64,000 nucleotides of DNA from Isoetes taiwanensis (Eukaryota; Streptophyta; Lycopodiopsida; Isoetales; Isoetaceae): NCBI GenBank assembly GCA_021234155.1, contig JAJEKV010000017.1:12405525-12469524 (forward strand), in the 5' to 3' direction. The notes under the pieces were generated by a model. That model had not been told where the DNA came from and made no database searches. It worked only from the letters and a program-made list of their open reading frames with translations. The translations under genes were made by a program, and so were the position numbers. Positions 46,601-59,258 of this stretch are shown in pieces. Numbering within the stretch: position 1 is the first letter of the stretch; every line of letters starts with the position of its first letter.

Positions 46601-49600
46601 ACAAGGTGCTGCGCACGGAGGGTTGCCCTCCGTGACCTGAGGGTGAAGTGAACAAGAATTTCATCCGTGATCCCTAAAATATTATTCTAGTTCCGAAAAG
46701 GGCCAGAGTCCTATCACGTTATTCCATACGTCAACATTGCTTTGAGCATATACAATATTTTATTCAACTCAATTGGATCCTTTGGGGATTGCTAAAAACC
46801 AGTTACAGTTGGCCGGGAAAGCCTCCATGGTATCAAAGACTCAAATATCAAGCCTGCCAAGGCTCTCTTTAATCCAAGTTTCAAATTTTCAATTCTCAAG
46901 TAATGGTCGCAAAAAAATAGAAGTTGGGTCTAAAATTGGAGTGAGAATTAGCAACCGCATCAACCTTTGTTTATTTCAAGTGGGCAAATATAAAAGAATA
47001 CAGGGCGGAACTGAGAAATGGAAAAAACTGATGATTCTACTAGTTTCAGGTCTGTGCATCCCTTTAGCTTATTTTTTTTTTCTAATTCGGCCTCTGATTC
47101 TAAGGTAAATAATATTAACAATGGATTGCTGGGCGTACTCCGGCATGGAGTTGTTGAAGATTCTTTCCTTCCAATTTAAGGTACGACAAACAATTTCCAT
47201 TGCTAACCTTCAAAATGCCCTTTAGCAATTAGCAATATCAAGATATCAACAAAATCAGCATCGGCTTCTTGTTCCTGCTTTAATCGCCTTTCTGATTTGA
47301 GCACAATGGCACAATTTCTAACAGACCCATCATCAGAAAGATAATTTTACATCTACTTTCTGGATTTTCGCAAGATTAAATCTACAATCCATAAAAAAAT
47401 TTCTGAGCCCTTGCTCTTAGACAAAGAAACAAACTGCGGCCAAGCTTTCAATGAGACAAACTCGAAACAGGGGATGAGGAAAGCAAGAACAAAAATGATA
47501 AACAAGACTAAAGCTTAAGCCTCTATAAAGACAAAAAAAGACCAAACAAATCACCACCGGATTGAGGCGTCCCATCCCATTTCCAAAGGGTCAGAACTTC
47601 TTGCTCAATCCATAGCGCAGCTATACTCTAACTGTTGGTAAGAGCCTAGGCATGGCCGGTCTGCACTTGAAAATTGCTGTCGTTGCTTCATACTACCGGA
47701 AAGAAGCTTCAAAGAGTGGCTATGGCGATGAACGAGCAAAAACCAGAGGATGAACAGGCAAAAACTTAGAGAAAAACATGGCATAAAAAATAAACAAGGT
47801 GCGCCATAGCCACGCCTGCGAAGGAATGGGCTGGATGACCGACCACTTACAGGCACCAGCCAGTTTTTAGCGGTCACCAGTATATGCTAGGCATATGCCG
47901 GCATACCCCACATACCCGCATATGCCGGCATACCGCACATACCCACATAAACGAGGGTTTGCCCCCCTAGGGGCAACCCAAAAATGAGACCAGCATTTCT
48001 TGTTGGCAAGTACTCCAATTTATCTGATTCCCAGCTAGAGGAAATTGCTAGACTTGAGCTTGGCGAGTGGTTTGGTGGATCATTTGCGTCTTCACTTGAA
48101 ATGCTTCGAATTTACATAATTCCTTATGCACAGCCCGATCAGAGGCCACCCACCATTTTGAAAAAAGAAGTGAGAGTGCAGCATGGGTTGTATGCATGCG
48201 GGGTCAAGCAGCTGAAGCATTCCTCCGTGCACATTGAATTTCTTGTTTCATTCTGCACCATTTGTATTTAAAGGAAATTCTTTTTTTGCTTGTTAGAACG
48301 GCATTAGAATCATTAGTACTATTGTCATAGAACGTCAGTCTTCAGGCAAGGATATATTGACGATCTCAAGAACAAATTTATATAAACCCTGGATGAACAA
48401 CCCATGCATATGGAGAAAAAACCAATAGACAACTTTTTTTTTCTCAATTTCCGGAAAAGAAAAGGACACAAAGTAAGGAAAACTACGTTCTTAATTCATC
48501 TAATCTTTAAGACTTGTATGAGTCATGCTATTTCATAAAACAAGACAGAGGAGACATAGAGACAACCGGATTACAAAAAGAAATATATGGATTTTATCTT
48601 TTACATTTACAGGGGGAGCTTGTCACCTCCATCAAATAACATCAAACTCCAACCTCCTTTTTCTTCCTAGCTCATTAACCCAATGGTTGTTCTTCACGCT
48701 GGTCATTCTTGAAATGCTTAATTCACAAGAGTTGCAATCTTAAGCCCAACAAGCCGTCTTCGACCTTGGGTTCCCCGAAAACGCCTTTTCTAGCCAGATG
48801 TTCATTATTACACACCAGCTTGTATGATTTATGAGGTTACACCGCCTCGCAGTAGATTGCCAAAGACAACAAATTTTCTATTGATACAAGGTCATACGAA
48901 AATCTGTTATCGTGGGCTTCATAAAAGTCCTAAAAAGTAAGTAATATACAAAGATAGCCCTTGATAAACGTGATCCTCAAATTATCTCCTCTAGACTCAT
49001 CCACTTTCCAGCTTGTTTGTCAAGAAAATGGATGGCAAGTCTATACACTCAACTCTTTCACTAATCCAAGTCGATAATGATATAAAACTGCCGCGATGCA
49101 TCCGAATACATAATCTAACTTCATCTAAGCAAGCTTTTATCGCTTTTCCCTTCCTCTTCCTCGAGGTTTAGAAAGCACAAAGAAAATTTGAGACTCCGCT
49201 TCCACCTCCATGGTACTTTTGACTCAAGCTCATTTGGTTTATCATCGCCTTTTGTTTCCCAAAGTTTTCCCTTGATGCTAACTCCATTCTTGTAGTTTCA
49301 ATAGGACCGGACATATTGAACCCCGAACACCTACGATGACCATTTTGATGTTACACTTGATATGCCAACATTAAAAAAAAAAAAAGGGAAATAAACAGAT
49401 GATACCTCCTCCTTTGCTGCCACCGGGTGATTTGTCTCGCCCTTCTTTCCCTCGCATAATTCTTTTGCCTATTTTCGTAGTAGTCAAAATCATCCAAAAT
49501 TGATGTTTTGAAAGCGTAGTTTTTAAATATACCCAGCATTTCGCACCCTTGTTCACATTTGACCTGTATATTAGCATAACCTTAGTACATTGGAGCTTTC

Positions 49601-51627
49601 TTGCATATACTAATGGGGCAGTACCTCTTGCGTATCTCTACTATTTGTAACAGGCTTATGGTCATTGTTTTCAATTATAATGCCTGTCCATTTGTCCTGC
49701 TGCCAAAATTCCATGTTCTTATTAAAATCTACTTTCCCTGTCATAGCATAACAAGCAAATACCAAGGATGAGAAATTAGAGCTCGAAGCTTACAATGCAC
49801 ATTTCCGGTAGCAATGCCAAAAGGACTTTAGCTCACATGCATATGTTATGGAAAAATCTGAAGTTGTTGCAAACGTGCATAGGTGCAGTTAACTAAAGCA
49901 AAACTTAATAAAAATATTTGCCCATCCAACTGATAAATGCTGCTAAATAGAATCAAGACATGATGGCCATATCCAAGAAGATAAGAAGTTACAGGTCACC
50001 AGAAGCAAAATGTTTGGTAGCCAATAGCTAAGTTGAGATGCAAACTAAGACACCTCATTTGCATTATAAATTCTAGGAGGCTATAATCCAATCACGATAA
50101 TTTGTACTATGTAGATAGACTTGTAGCTTTTCAAAGATGGCATGCTTAGGAAGTGTGAAAATAATTGTCTTCCGATGTAGCATGTCCCGTGTTCTAAGGG
50201 TGGACTTTGTGGGTTCCCCTCTTGGGCTATCAATGGGCAAGATTCAGGTTTTGAAGATGTTGATTAAAGGCAAGCGGAGACGCATAAAAAAGGTTGTAAA
50301 CGTGATGAAGACCGACCGCCCCTCACTATTTTCTCGGCATTTTCGACAAATTCCCAAGAACTTAGGGAAAGCAATGGTGTTTTATACTTGAGTTGTCCGA
50401 AAATTGGTTACGCAAAAGTGGATGGGCAACAAGGAAAACAAAAATGGAGGAGGAGGACAGAAGATGAAGAACTCCTAGAGATAACCTAAGAAGAAATCTC
50501 TGTGTTGTTAGAAAACAAACAAGGGCAAGAAGAAGATACCACTCCAAATAATTCCTCGCTCTTATTTTCTAACTTCACCCAAATATCTTCTCTTACCAAG
50601 TTGTAAGATTTGAACTTAGGAAAAAAAAAAGCAAATGCAATTCAGAACTCTACAAGTACTTCACTTCAAACGCCATTTTATGTTCCAAATGCTATTTTTT
50701 ACTTTACTTATTCAGAGTAAATCTTTCCTCAAATCTAGACTTCATTTTTCTAGGTAACTGAAAGACAAAACAATTCCAACCTCAAACAGCCTTTTGCTAG
50801 CAATCATGATTGCTCAAGTTTTATGGCATTGAGTATCACATGCCAAAAGTTAAACTAAAATTCATGCTCATATTCGTGAGCAAGAAAATGGCTGATCCAA
50901 TAATCAAAGAAAAAAACATTAGGTTTAGGTTAAATGGCGGCATAGGAAGAAATCTCTATTGTTATTCACGATCATAACCGCACGAAAGCACGATCCAAAT
51001 ACTTAAGTGAGACACATTGATAGAATACAATTGATAGAATGCAAGCACAAAATTCCCCACCATGAACTTCCTGCTCTCCATATCCGCAAAGGCGTGATTC
51101 TCCATATCGTCAACATTTTTTCCGTTAACATGTCTTTATGTGGGCGGTGTGAACCTTGTGTAAGAGAACAACTGACCTGAATATAGGCGATGTGCACCAT
51201 GTATAAGACAACACCTTAATATCAGATCTGCTTGTTGTTTATGAGCATCTTCATATAGACGAAATACCAATTCTTGAAGCCATAAATCGATTCTGCAATA
51301 TGATGTCTGAATGAAGTTGCAACAGCTGCAGCATGGGATTGGCAAAACCATCGAGCATATGCATCAAGAGATTAAATCCGAAGAGCCTGGAGGCGGGTTG
51401 GATTTGGCGACTCTTGACTCCAGTTCGAAGCCCCTACTCCATGCATCCTAACTTCCGGTTAGCCGGTATGCACGCGACGGCCGCCGGCAAATGGGATGAC
51501 CTAACATTTACAACTTCACGGGTTTTTTTAGCGATTTTTGGCATATTCTAGGTATATGCTAGCATATACCTTGAATATGCCAAAAACCCACATAAACAAG
51601 GGATTGCCCCCCTAGGGGCAACCCAAA
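46601..51627. mobile_element. ~5 kb insertion of unknown type
   Basis: It interrupts the second 660 bp unit between ACAAAATTAAA and AAAACTAGCAG. The left edge has a hairpin (GGAGGGTTGCCCTCC) and the right edge another (GCCCCCCTAGGGGCAAC). A copy of the right edge (CATAAACGAGGGTTTGCCCC and GGGGCAACCC, with preceding CATATGCCGGCATA palindromes) lies inside at 47880-47982, so two units may be joined. No transposase, RT or other known protein is found; ORFs at 46773-47108, 47984-48271 and 50137-50391 are unrecognised. The rest is AT-rich without genes. Confidence 0.5.
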
Positions 51628-51867
51628 AAAAAAACTAGCAGTAAGGAGGCTTTGGGCAAGAGGTAAGGAAGGGGAGGTCAATGAAGGATAGATGAAGAAA
51701 TAGGGGCAAACTGTTAAGTGATCAAAGATAATATAAGTAGAGGAAACAGAAATAAGAAGCAGGTTCGTCTTCAAATACATTATAGTTACAAGAAATTTAT
51801 CGCGGCGGCCTGCAAACATTTCTTTAGGCCAAACTGTTGCAAAAGAGGCCCAAATCCAAAAGACAAT
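51628..51867 (+). repeat. Second copy of the 660 bp unit, right part
   Basis: Matches 45948-46190 with few changes (ACTAGCAGTAAGG to GGCCCAAATCC). Confidence 0.88.
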
Positions 51868-51929
51868 TGTGCACCATACAGATATTCGTATCATATGTTA
51901 TACTCGTATCCACAAAAGATGCGGATGCA

Positions 51930-52008
51930 AAAGAGTAGTTGCACTTGTAAGCCAGGGTTTGAACTTTCAACCTTCTAGTTGCGAGTCACGCACCTTTGCC
52001 AAGAGCAC
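51930..52008 (-). other. tRNA-derived SINE-like fragment
   Basis: The minus strand reads TGGTAGTGCTCTTGGC, GACTCGCAACTAGAAGG and AGTTCAAACCC, like the A-box side, anticodon arm and B box of a tRNA. I cannot fold a full, functional tRNA, so a SINE head or tRNA relic is likelier. Confidence 0.35.
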
Positions 52009-52319
52009 TACCAATATTTATTAAAAATATTTCCTCATGTCTTTTTCATATGCGGGTCGGCTTCTAGGAGGTTCTAGAATATTCTTTAACCTACATGCAT
52101 GCGCGACACTTGGCATGATCTCATCCATTGGAGTCCTGACCGTTGTCCTAGATATATAAGGAGGCACCTCCTTCTTGTTGAACCATTCCGGTTCAACGCC
52201 AGTCTTGAGCCTTCTAGGCATCTGTCTCATGTTCCTGCTTCCCTTCGAGCCATTGTACTCTTGATTCCTGTTCATATATCAGATTCTTTGCCGATCTTGA
52301 CGCACTACAAGAGAATAGG

Positions 52320-53110
52320 GGTTTATTGTCAGTTTTTTTGTCACATTGTAGACTACTGCAAATTCTGGAGAACTGACAAACACATGCTATAAATATGTCA
52401 AAAAAAAGTTGACGATGCATCGTCACTGTTTTGTCATTTTTTTGTCACTTTTTTGGCAATTGTGTGGCACTTCTCTTGGCAAATTTTTGACACATATGTT
52501 GTCATACTTTAAACCTTTTTTTGTCACTTCTTTTGGCAATTGTGTGGCACTTCTCTTGGCAAATTTTTGACACATATTTTGTCATACTTTAAACCTTTTT
52601 TTGTCACTTCTTTTGGCAATTCTTCAGCACCTATTTTGTCATACTTTAGGTTTTTTTTGGATAATTTATTGTCATTTTTTATGTTATATTCTTATCTTTT
52701 TTGTCATTTTTTTTGGCAATTCTGTAATGCCTATTTGTTAATTTTTGTACCATTTTTTTGGCATTTTTTTTGTCATAGTTTATAGCCTTTTGTCACTTTT
52801 TTTGGCTATTTTTTGACACCTATTTTGTCAAATTTTGGGCAATTTTTTGGCAATTCTATGGTCCCCATTTTGTCCTATTTTATGTACTTTTTGACACTCT
52901 TTTGTCATATTTTAGGTCATATTTTTCATTTGTTTGGCAAATTTTTGTCACATACTTAGGTCATGTTTGAGGCTATTTTTTGACATTTTTTTGTCATCAT
53001 TTTACTACATTTATGTCATTTTTCTTAACAATGCTTAGTCACGTTTTGGTCGTAATTAATTCAGATTTTTGACAGATTGTTGTCAATCTCTTTTGTCAAT
53101 TCACCATGTT
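52320..53110 (+). repeat. Left subterminal repeats of the CACTA element
   Basis: Dense TTTTTTGTCAC and TTTTGGCAATT motifs, with an ~78 bp tandem doublet near 52441-52598. Such repeats bind the TNPA-type protein in En/Spm. Confidence 0.85.
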
Positions 53111-53215
53111 TGATTCAAAACATTTAAAATGAATGTACATAAACCTAGTAAAATGATCAGTGTACATAAATATAGTTTTCTCAACAAAGAAATAATGGAG
53201 ATGTGTTAATCAATT

Positions 53216-54663
53216 TCAATGTCTTCATTTTCACTGCTAGATGTACTTTCTGCGCTATCACTGCTGGATTCATCTTCGCTTCCACTGCTGCTTGATGATC
53301 CGTCTGTATCCAGCTACAAAAAATAAGGGTTATTATCCGCTGAGATTTTATTCCTGTCTCTGCATTTATACTTGTATTTGACTCTTTGATTGAATAAAGT
53401 CTGACGTCCTTCAACAAAAAAATAAGGGTTATATGTCTACAATTTAAAAGTCACAAGCATGTATAGCTAGAACACTTACATGCACAGTCTCTTCAGTGTC
53501 TTCATTCTCCTCATCTGCTACTTACGCTTTTCCTTTGACATCTATTGGCGGGACAATGCCCTTGCCTACGTAATCTTGTGCCATGTGCTACAACATATAT
53601 AATTGAATAAAAGAGTTAATGCCAAGTAATGCCTTACATGTATATTTTCAAATTATGATTCTTAAAATTGCAATTGTACCTTTGTTTCTGGAAATACACG
53701 TCCTTCATCACTTTCGCGTTTGATCCATTTCTTCCATCCTCCAATTTCCTTAAAGTGGGCATACTAGATATTGAAAATATGGGGTAGTTATAAGTATCAT
53801 ATACTAACTTGATTTCAAACAAATAAGAAGTAATACTCACATAATTAGGATGATCGATCTATCCCCACCTGAACCAGTACATAGTTTTTTCTTCCTTTGA
53901 GATGCTGCTAATTTCTTCACGTGGTGCTCCACCTTCGCCAATTCAAGAAACTTTTTCCAATTTGCTTTTTTAACAGATGAAGGCTTGGATGTCAAACCTT
54001 TTCGTGCCTTCCGTCTTAGGTAATCCCTACCAATATATGAAGAAAATTAAAACTCTAGATAAAGCAAATAAAAAAGATTTGGATAGGGTTTAGATCTAAC
54101 CTGTGATGATTCCATCGGCGTCCAAGTTGTTTCAACACGTCCTTCTTATTAAAACCAGCATCGAATTGATCCTTCAAGTGATTGATCACTTCTTGCTTAT
54201 GGCGCAACTTAACTTGTCGCCAGTTTAGATGTATCTCGTGGCAGTGATCCATCATTGAACTAGTGGCAACATCCATAAACTCTTTTCCATGTGCATCAGG
54301 ATGAATCTTTCCACCCGTAGAAACACTCACCTATAATATATTTTGGATAACACTTTATACTCATCAACAAGATAATAAGACAACACTCAAAATAAATATG
54401 CACAAAGTTATACCTCACCCAACTTCCTAAAGCTCATACCACGAGAATTTCCCGATGCCATCGATTCATTGCCTTCTCCCGATGTCTTGGAAGTGCGATT
54501 ACCAATGGAAGACCTTCTCTTGGATTTTTTTGATGACGATGCGCCTCCATTTAATAGTTCATGTGCCACTGCGTCCTTTTGTCTCTCTGTTAACATTGAC
54601 AAGATCTTTGATAGCATCTTAGCTGAGACACCTTTCCCTTTTCATTTTCCTTGCCGCTATCCA
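53216..54663 (-). CDS. TNPA/Ptta-like CACTA protein, six exons, frameshifted
   Basis: Exons can be traced by GT-AG sites on the minus strand: ~54663-54414 (MDSGKENEK, then MLSKILSMLTERQKDAVAHE one base out of frame), 54330-54101 (GGKIHPDAHG to LKQLGRRWNHHR), 54026-53841, 53763-53680 (YAHFKEIGGWKKWIKRESDE), 53587-53480 and 53313-53216 with an acidic serine tail. The layout resembles plant Ptta/En/Spm transposase_24 proteins, which bind subterminal repeats. One in-frame stop near 53526 and two frame changes break it. It runs opposite to TNP2, unusual for En/Spm, where both share one transcript. Confidence 0.6.
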
Positions 54664-54669
54664 TGTTGA

Positions 54670-56026
54670 ACTGCAGATACAATAACAACAAGAACAATAT
54701 TAAAACTCAACAATCTACAATGGCATTAAAACTCAACAACTTAAACTCAATGACAAGTCAATATAAATAACAAATAAGTAAAAAATAAGCATGGTCTACT
54801 AGATTAGAATAATGCTTTTTATTGGTTCAACTGTGTGATCGTGGAAAACAGTGAGAAAATAGTAAGAAATCTAGCATGCAGAAATGCAAAATAATGCAGA
54901 AATTCCAGAGGATCTAAAATAAATCTAGTTTCTATTCTAGAACTAGGATTTCTTCACTTCTATTAATCCTTTAGTTGCTGCATCTAGATCTAGTTCTCCT
55001 TCCTCTTCCTATGAGTCTGTAAAGGAATCTAAACCAAGTTCCAAAGGATCTAAACAACCATTCACTTGCTGGAAAAGGGCTCTGTTAAGCATGATTGAAG
55101 GAAACTTCTGAAAAATATGACTAAATTTCTAGAGCATAAGGAGGACAAACAGATTCAACTATTTCTAAATGCTCACCATTTATGCTGCCAGAAACATGGC
55201 TTTCTTTGTATATGCCATATAAAACTTCTTACTTATTGAAAATAATTTCCTTGCAATGGTACTGTTGGCTAGGAGAGATTGCTGCATTGAACGTGCAGTC
55301 CGGCCAGGCCTGAAGGATTTAGACAGAAACAATATGTTGTTTTCAAGGACTGCAAATAGTTCCATTTATAAATCTCCAACGGTCAACCCCTAAATGGACA
55401 GGTGTCTTGTTGCTGTATAGAAATGGAAACCTAAGGGATACACGAACCTGTATCCCATATTTCATAAGATATCCACAGGCATCATACCTAAGCCCGTGAA
55501 TTCGAAGACAGAATTCGAGTTGAAAATGAGCCTTTGTAGGTTACTTCTTTCTGCTATCACCTTTCTAATTTTTACATCTGTATTTTTTTTATTTATATGG
55601 TCTTCTGGTTTTTTTTTCTTCTCTCTTCTACGATGATGATTCTTTATTTGCATATCAACAGACTACCTATGGTGGAAGGAAGATAAGAAGGAGGCTCAGG
55701 TTCAGGCTGAGGGGCCTTCGGAGCAAGATTTTCAGGACAGTGTAGCAACTTTTCATAGAAGTGAAGAAAGCCTAGTTCTAGAATAGAAACTAGATCTAAA
55801 CTAAATATGTAAACTCTCTCTAAAATAAAGAGCTAAATGTAACTACATGGGGAAAAACTTATAACCTTGTGATTGCTTGCAGTGACAACCTGCTCTGGAT
55901 TGCACGAATTTACGCAAATGGCCTGTTTAAACAAGCATTTCCACATCATTCAAGGACAGAGTCTTCTCATATTAAAATTATAATATAAAAATTTTCAGGA
56001 AAAAACATGTTATTAAAAACAACAAC
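54670..56026. other. CACTA interior, no gene assigned
   Basis: AT-rich with only short ORFs (55180-55365, 55462-55653). It could be intron or captured non-coding sequence. Confidence 0.4.
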
Positions 56027-56225
56027 CCTTTCTCAAAAACAGGAACCCAGTACATTATGAACACAAGTTCAGCTTAATAATGTATATGTAAATTCTCATG
56101 CTGTAGCATGTTACCAAAATAAATAGTGCCATCCATGCAAAAAGGGCCTTAGATCTAAAAAAGACGGATGGGATCACAGTATCAGACCAGAGAAAAACTT
56201 TATAGTAATCACAGAACAATAAACG
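56027..56225 (-). repeat. ~200 bp direct repeat, copy 1 (copy 2 at 56676-56874)
   Basis: CCTTTCTCAAAAACAGGAAC to AAAGACGGATGGG is repeated almost exactly 650 bp downstream, with a kinase-like fragment between the copies. Confidence 0.92.
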
Positions 56226-56319
56226 TTTTTTGGTGTGTCTTTTACTAGGGCGTTCATCTGGGTCTGGTATTCTTAGATAAGAAAAAAATTTGAGATCATT
56301 GACGTGAAAAAGATCATCA

Positions 56320-56640
56320 CAAGACTCTTTTATCCTCTCTAGAATGTTCAATATATCAAGTTCCAAATTTGGCTTGTTGCTGCTTGATCTTTCGATACAT
56401 CTAAGAGCAAGGCAGCCATCTGCATAGCCTACAAAAAAGGCCATTCTCCAGCACTAGAATCTAAAACATCATTCAAGGATTCATGATCCACAGCATGATC
56501 AACTATTTTATATATATCATCGTCCTCCTTTCCCGTTAATAGTTGAAGCATTGAGATTCCTAATCAGGATCAAGGTATAAGGATGTAACACATGCTTTGA
56601 GAGAGCGATTTTGTGAGCAAACACTTGCACATCCAATGTT
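56320..56640 (-). pseudogene. Fragment resembling a U-box/protein kinase gene
   Basis: On the minus strand: VLDSSAGEWPF, then after a one-base shift in a T run, CLALRCIERSSSNKPNLELD and ILNILERIKE. The pattern 'D..AGEWP...LALRC....RP.LE..IL..LERLK' is typical of the kinase C-lobe end in plant U-box kinases. An upstream piece (FAHKIALSKHVLHPYTLILI) resembles the helix-C to beta-4 part. It is probably a host gene fragment captured by the transposon. Confidence 0.5.
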
Positions 56641-56675
56641 AAGTTTGCTTCCATAGTTTTTGTCCAGTAGATAAC

Positions 56676-56874
56676 CCCTTTCTCAAAAACAGGAACCCAG
56701 TACATTATGAATACAAGTTCAGCTTAATAATGTATATGTAAATTCTCATGCTGCAACATGTTACCAAAATAAATAGTGCCATCCATGCAAAAAGGGCCTT
56801 AGATCTAAAAAAGACGGATGGGGCACAGTATCAGACCAGAGAAAAACTTTATAGTACAATCACAGAACAATAAA
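56676..56874 (-). repeat. ~200 bp direct repeat, copy 2
   Basis: Partner of 56027-56225, with a two-base deletion and one short insertion. Confidence 0.92.
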
Positions 56875-57422
56875 CTTTATAGCCTTCCTACCTCTACATT
56901 CTGACACAAAGGTTTTGCAATCAAATAAGTGTACCTTTGCTGGCCTCTGTAGTCAAACAAGATTGTCCAGATGAGCAAGCAGTCAGATTTATAAAGAAGT
57001 GTCAGGTAGCAAAAAGAAGCTCGATCAAGAATAATGTTACTGGTCCTCAGAAATCACCCAATTGCTTGGCTCTTCTTATAGCCAACGTAAATGTGCTTCA
57101 GCATGCCAATATTACTAAACAAGAAGAGAGATACAGACAAGCCTGCAATATTACACAGGCCTGCAGCAAAGCTATAAGGGTGTAACTTTCTTCAATTTCG
57201 GGAATGGCAGGATGGAGTTAGAAAACTTTATTTTGGAAAAACAACAAGTGAAGTGGCAAACAAATGCAAAACCAGACATCCCTGATAATCAGACTCCCAG
57301 AAATGAACTTACCTGATCCGTGTTTTTGCTCTAGTTCCTGTGAATGGCTCCCCTGTGTTGTGATCTCCTTGAAATGGCTCCCGTGTGTTGTGATCTTCTA
57401 ATGAATATTTTTTACATTCATG

Positions 57423-58892
57423 AAGATGGCCTCTTCATCAAGTGGAAACACAAATGTTACATCATCAAGTGAGTCAAGTGAATCGAGTTCATCAAGTGGA
57501 AATGCAAGTGTTGCATCATCAAGTGAGTCAACTGAGTCGAGTGCAGGGCCTTCAAGAAAGAAAAGAATACATCTTACTCGTCGAAAACAACGGTTAGCTT
57601 GATTTTGTTATATTTTTTCTATAAAATAACATCTTAATAATGCATGTATTAATTAAATGCAGTATGGACTCTTCCTCTTCACATTCAAGTAGGGGTGCAC
57701 GATCAGAGAATATAAGACTCGACCCCATCCAAAGATTATATCATGTCAAATGGCCTTGTTGGTGTCTCACGTGTCGGGTTCGAAAAAATTGGAGTACAGT
57801 GTTAGAGAAGATCATAAAATAAGGTTTGGGTGGTGTCCAGATGCACCACCCCCTGATTATTCTGAACGAGGGATGTGGAAAAAAGCTGATGAGGTATCAA
57901 ACTCTTTCTTTATAATCAAATTATTGGCCATGTTAGAATTTATTTAGTTTTGCAGTACATGTGGGGGTTGCACAAGAACACACAAATTGCACGTGGACAT
58001 CGAATCGTATCTCCTTCCACATCCTCATCTACACCACCTAGAGTTCGGCTTCGTAAATGTTGTGAACGGAGTACCTCCTCGAGTGATAGAGAATGGTAGT
58101 AGAGACTCCATAAGTATGAGGACGGACAATGGTAGCATCTGCAGCACTTTCAATCAAGGCTTGGTTTAGCACAAATGAATATTCTCTTGCACATGTCAAC
58201 GAGACTGATGAGGATTACTATGCTCATATGCCAGATAGTCTTAGGAATGCAATTGTTCCATTCAATCGTAAAATATTTGGTTGTTGGGAAGGACAACTCC
58301 CACTTATGTTGGAAGAATTCATTTATTGGGGACGTCGATATATGATTGCGCCATCCAGAAAAATTTCGGAGGCAGGAAGGGGTTTATATATTTTAGAAGT
58401 GGAAGTCTTGAAAATCCAACGACTCTAATGGCATATGGAGGGCCCGAATATAGTTGGGGTGTTTGGTTAAGATTAGCATCATTCATGCCTAGCATGTCGA
58501 CCTATGGTCTAGTAAAGAATTGGTGTCAATTGGCAAAAAGGAAGGAAGATGGAGAAAATGTGGCACCATCTGACAAGATTTACATAGATGGGCGTCCTAG
58601 TGTGCATGGAAATATTGCTGGTCTTATTAACAGTTCACATGGTCATATGGAGTTGTCTAATGCTATTTTTGAGGAGACGGATATTCATGATTCCAGTCAC
58701 ATGAATGGCCATTCTGGATTTTATGTGCGCATTTGCGCTATTAAAAATTTGAAACCGGGGGATGAGATTTGTATTAACTATAGTTTTCAACGACCCATAC
58801 CAACTCGAAGACATAGGGAGCTAAACAGGGGTGCCCTCATTGTTCCACTAGGGAGGCCAAAAAGAAAGCTATGTGAAGAAAAAACTTTGTGA
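57423..58892 (+). CDS. SET-domain protein carried by the CACTA element
   Basis: The 58281-58892 frame has the C-terminal half of a SET domain: LMAYGGPEYSWG, IYIDGRPSVHGNIAGLINSS (the N-H-S-like pocket region), YVRICAIKNLKPGDEICINY (the GE-L-x-DY-like end). The N-terminal SET motif SRKISEAGRGLYI is in the 58129-58428 frame, one shift away, in the right order. Possible upstream exons, with GT-AG signals, are serine-rich (57423-57591), 57663-57893 (GWCPDAPPPDYSERGMWKK) and from 57956. SET proteins methylate lysines, often on histones. The canonical NHS is replaced by NSS here, so activity is unsure. The ORF is on the same strand as, and just upstream of, TNP2. Confidence 0.72.
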
Positions 58893-59258
58893 CTATTAGA
58901 AATTAGATTTATGATTAACTAAAAAAATTTGTTTTATTTTCTATTACCTTTATATGCCTGCCAAATACTATTTCTTGTGTCTAATGCAATTGCTCCATTA
59001 ATCATATGATATTTGGTTGTTGGAAATATTCTTTTTGAATTTTAACTTTTTGTAGGCTCGAGCGAGGTTTTTCTTTTTTTTCTCTTTTTTGGGGCCGTGG
59101 GGTTTTTTTTTTTTTTGGGAGGATAGGGAGGACAAAGTTGCATACTTTGTAATTGCATAATGCTTTGCATGATGATTATTCCCTTTTAGAATATTGAATA
59201 TCAATATAACAAGTTTTGCTAGTTTAATAAATGTTGCACTAATGTGGCAATATTGCAG

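Noticed and set aside
52040-52302. Copia-type LTR left of the CACTA element
   Set aside because: There is a TATA-like GATATATAAGG and the region is repeat-like, but no primer site or partner LTR could be shown.
56055-56444. A standalone 129-residue membrane protein gene
   Set aside because: The hydrophobic C-terminal part lies in the direct repeat and AT-rich DNA; the N-terminal part reads better as a kinase fragment.
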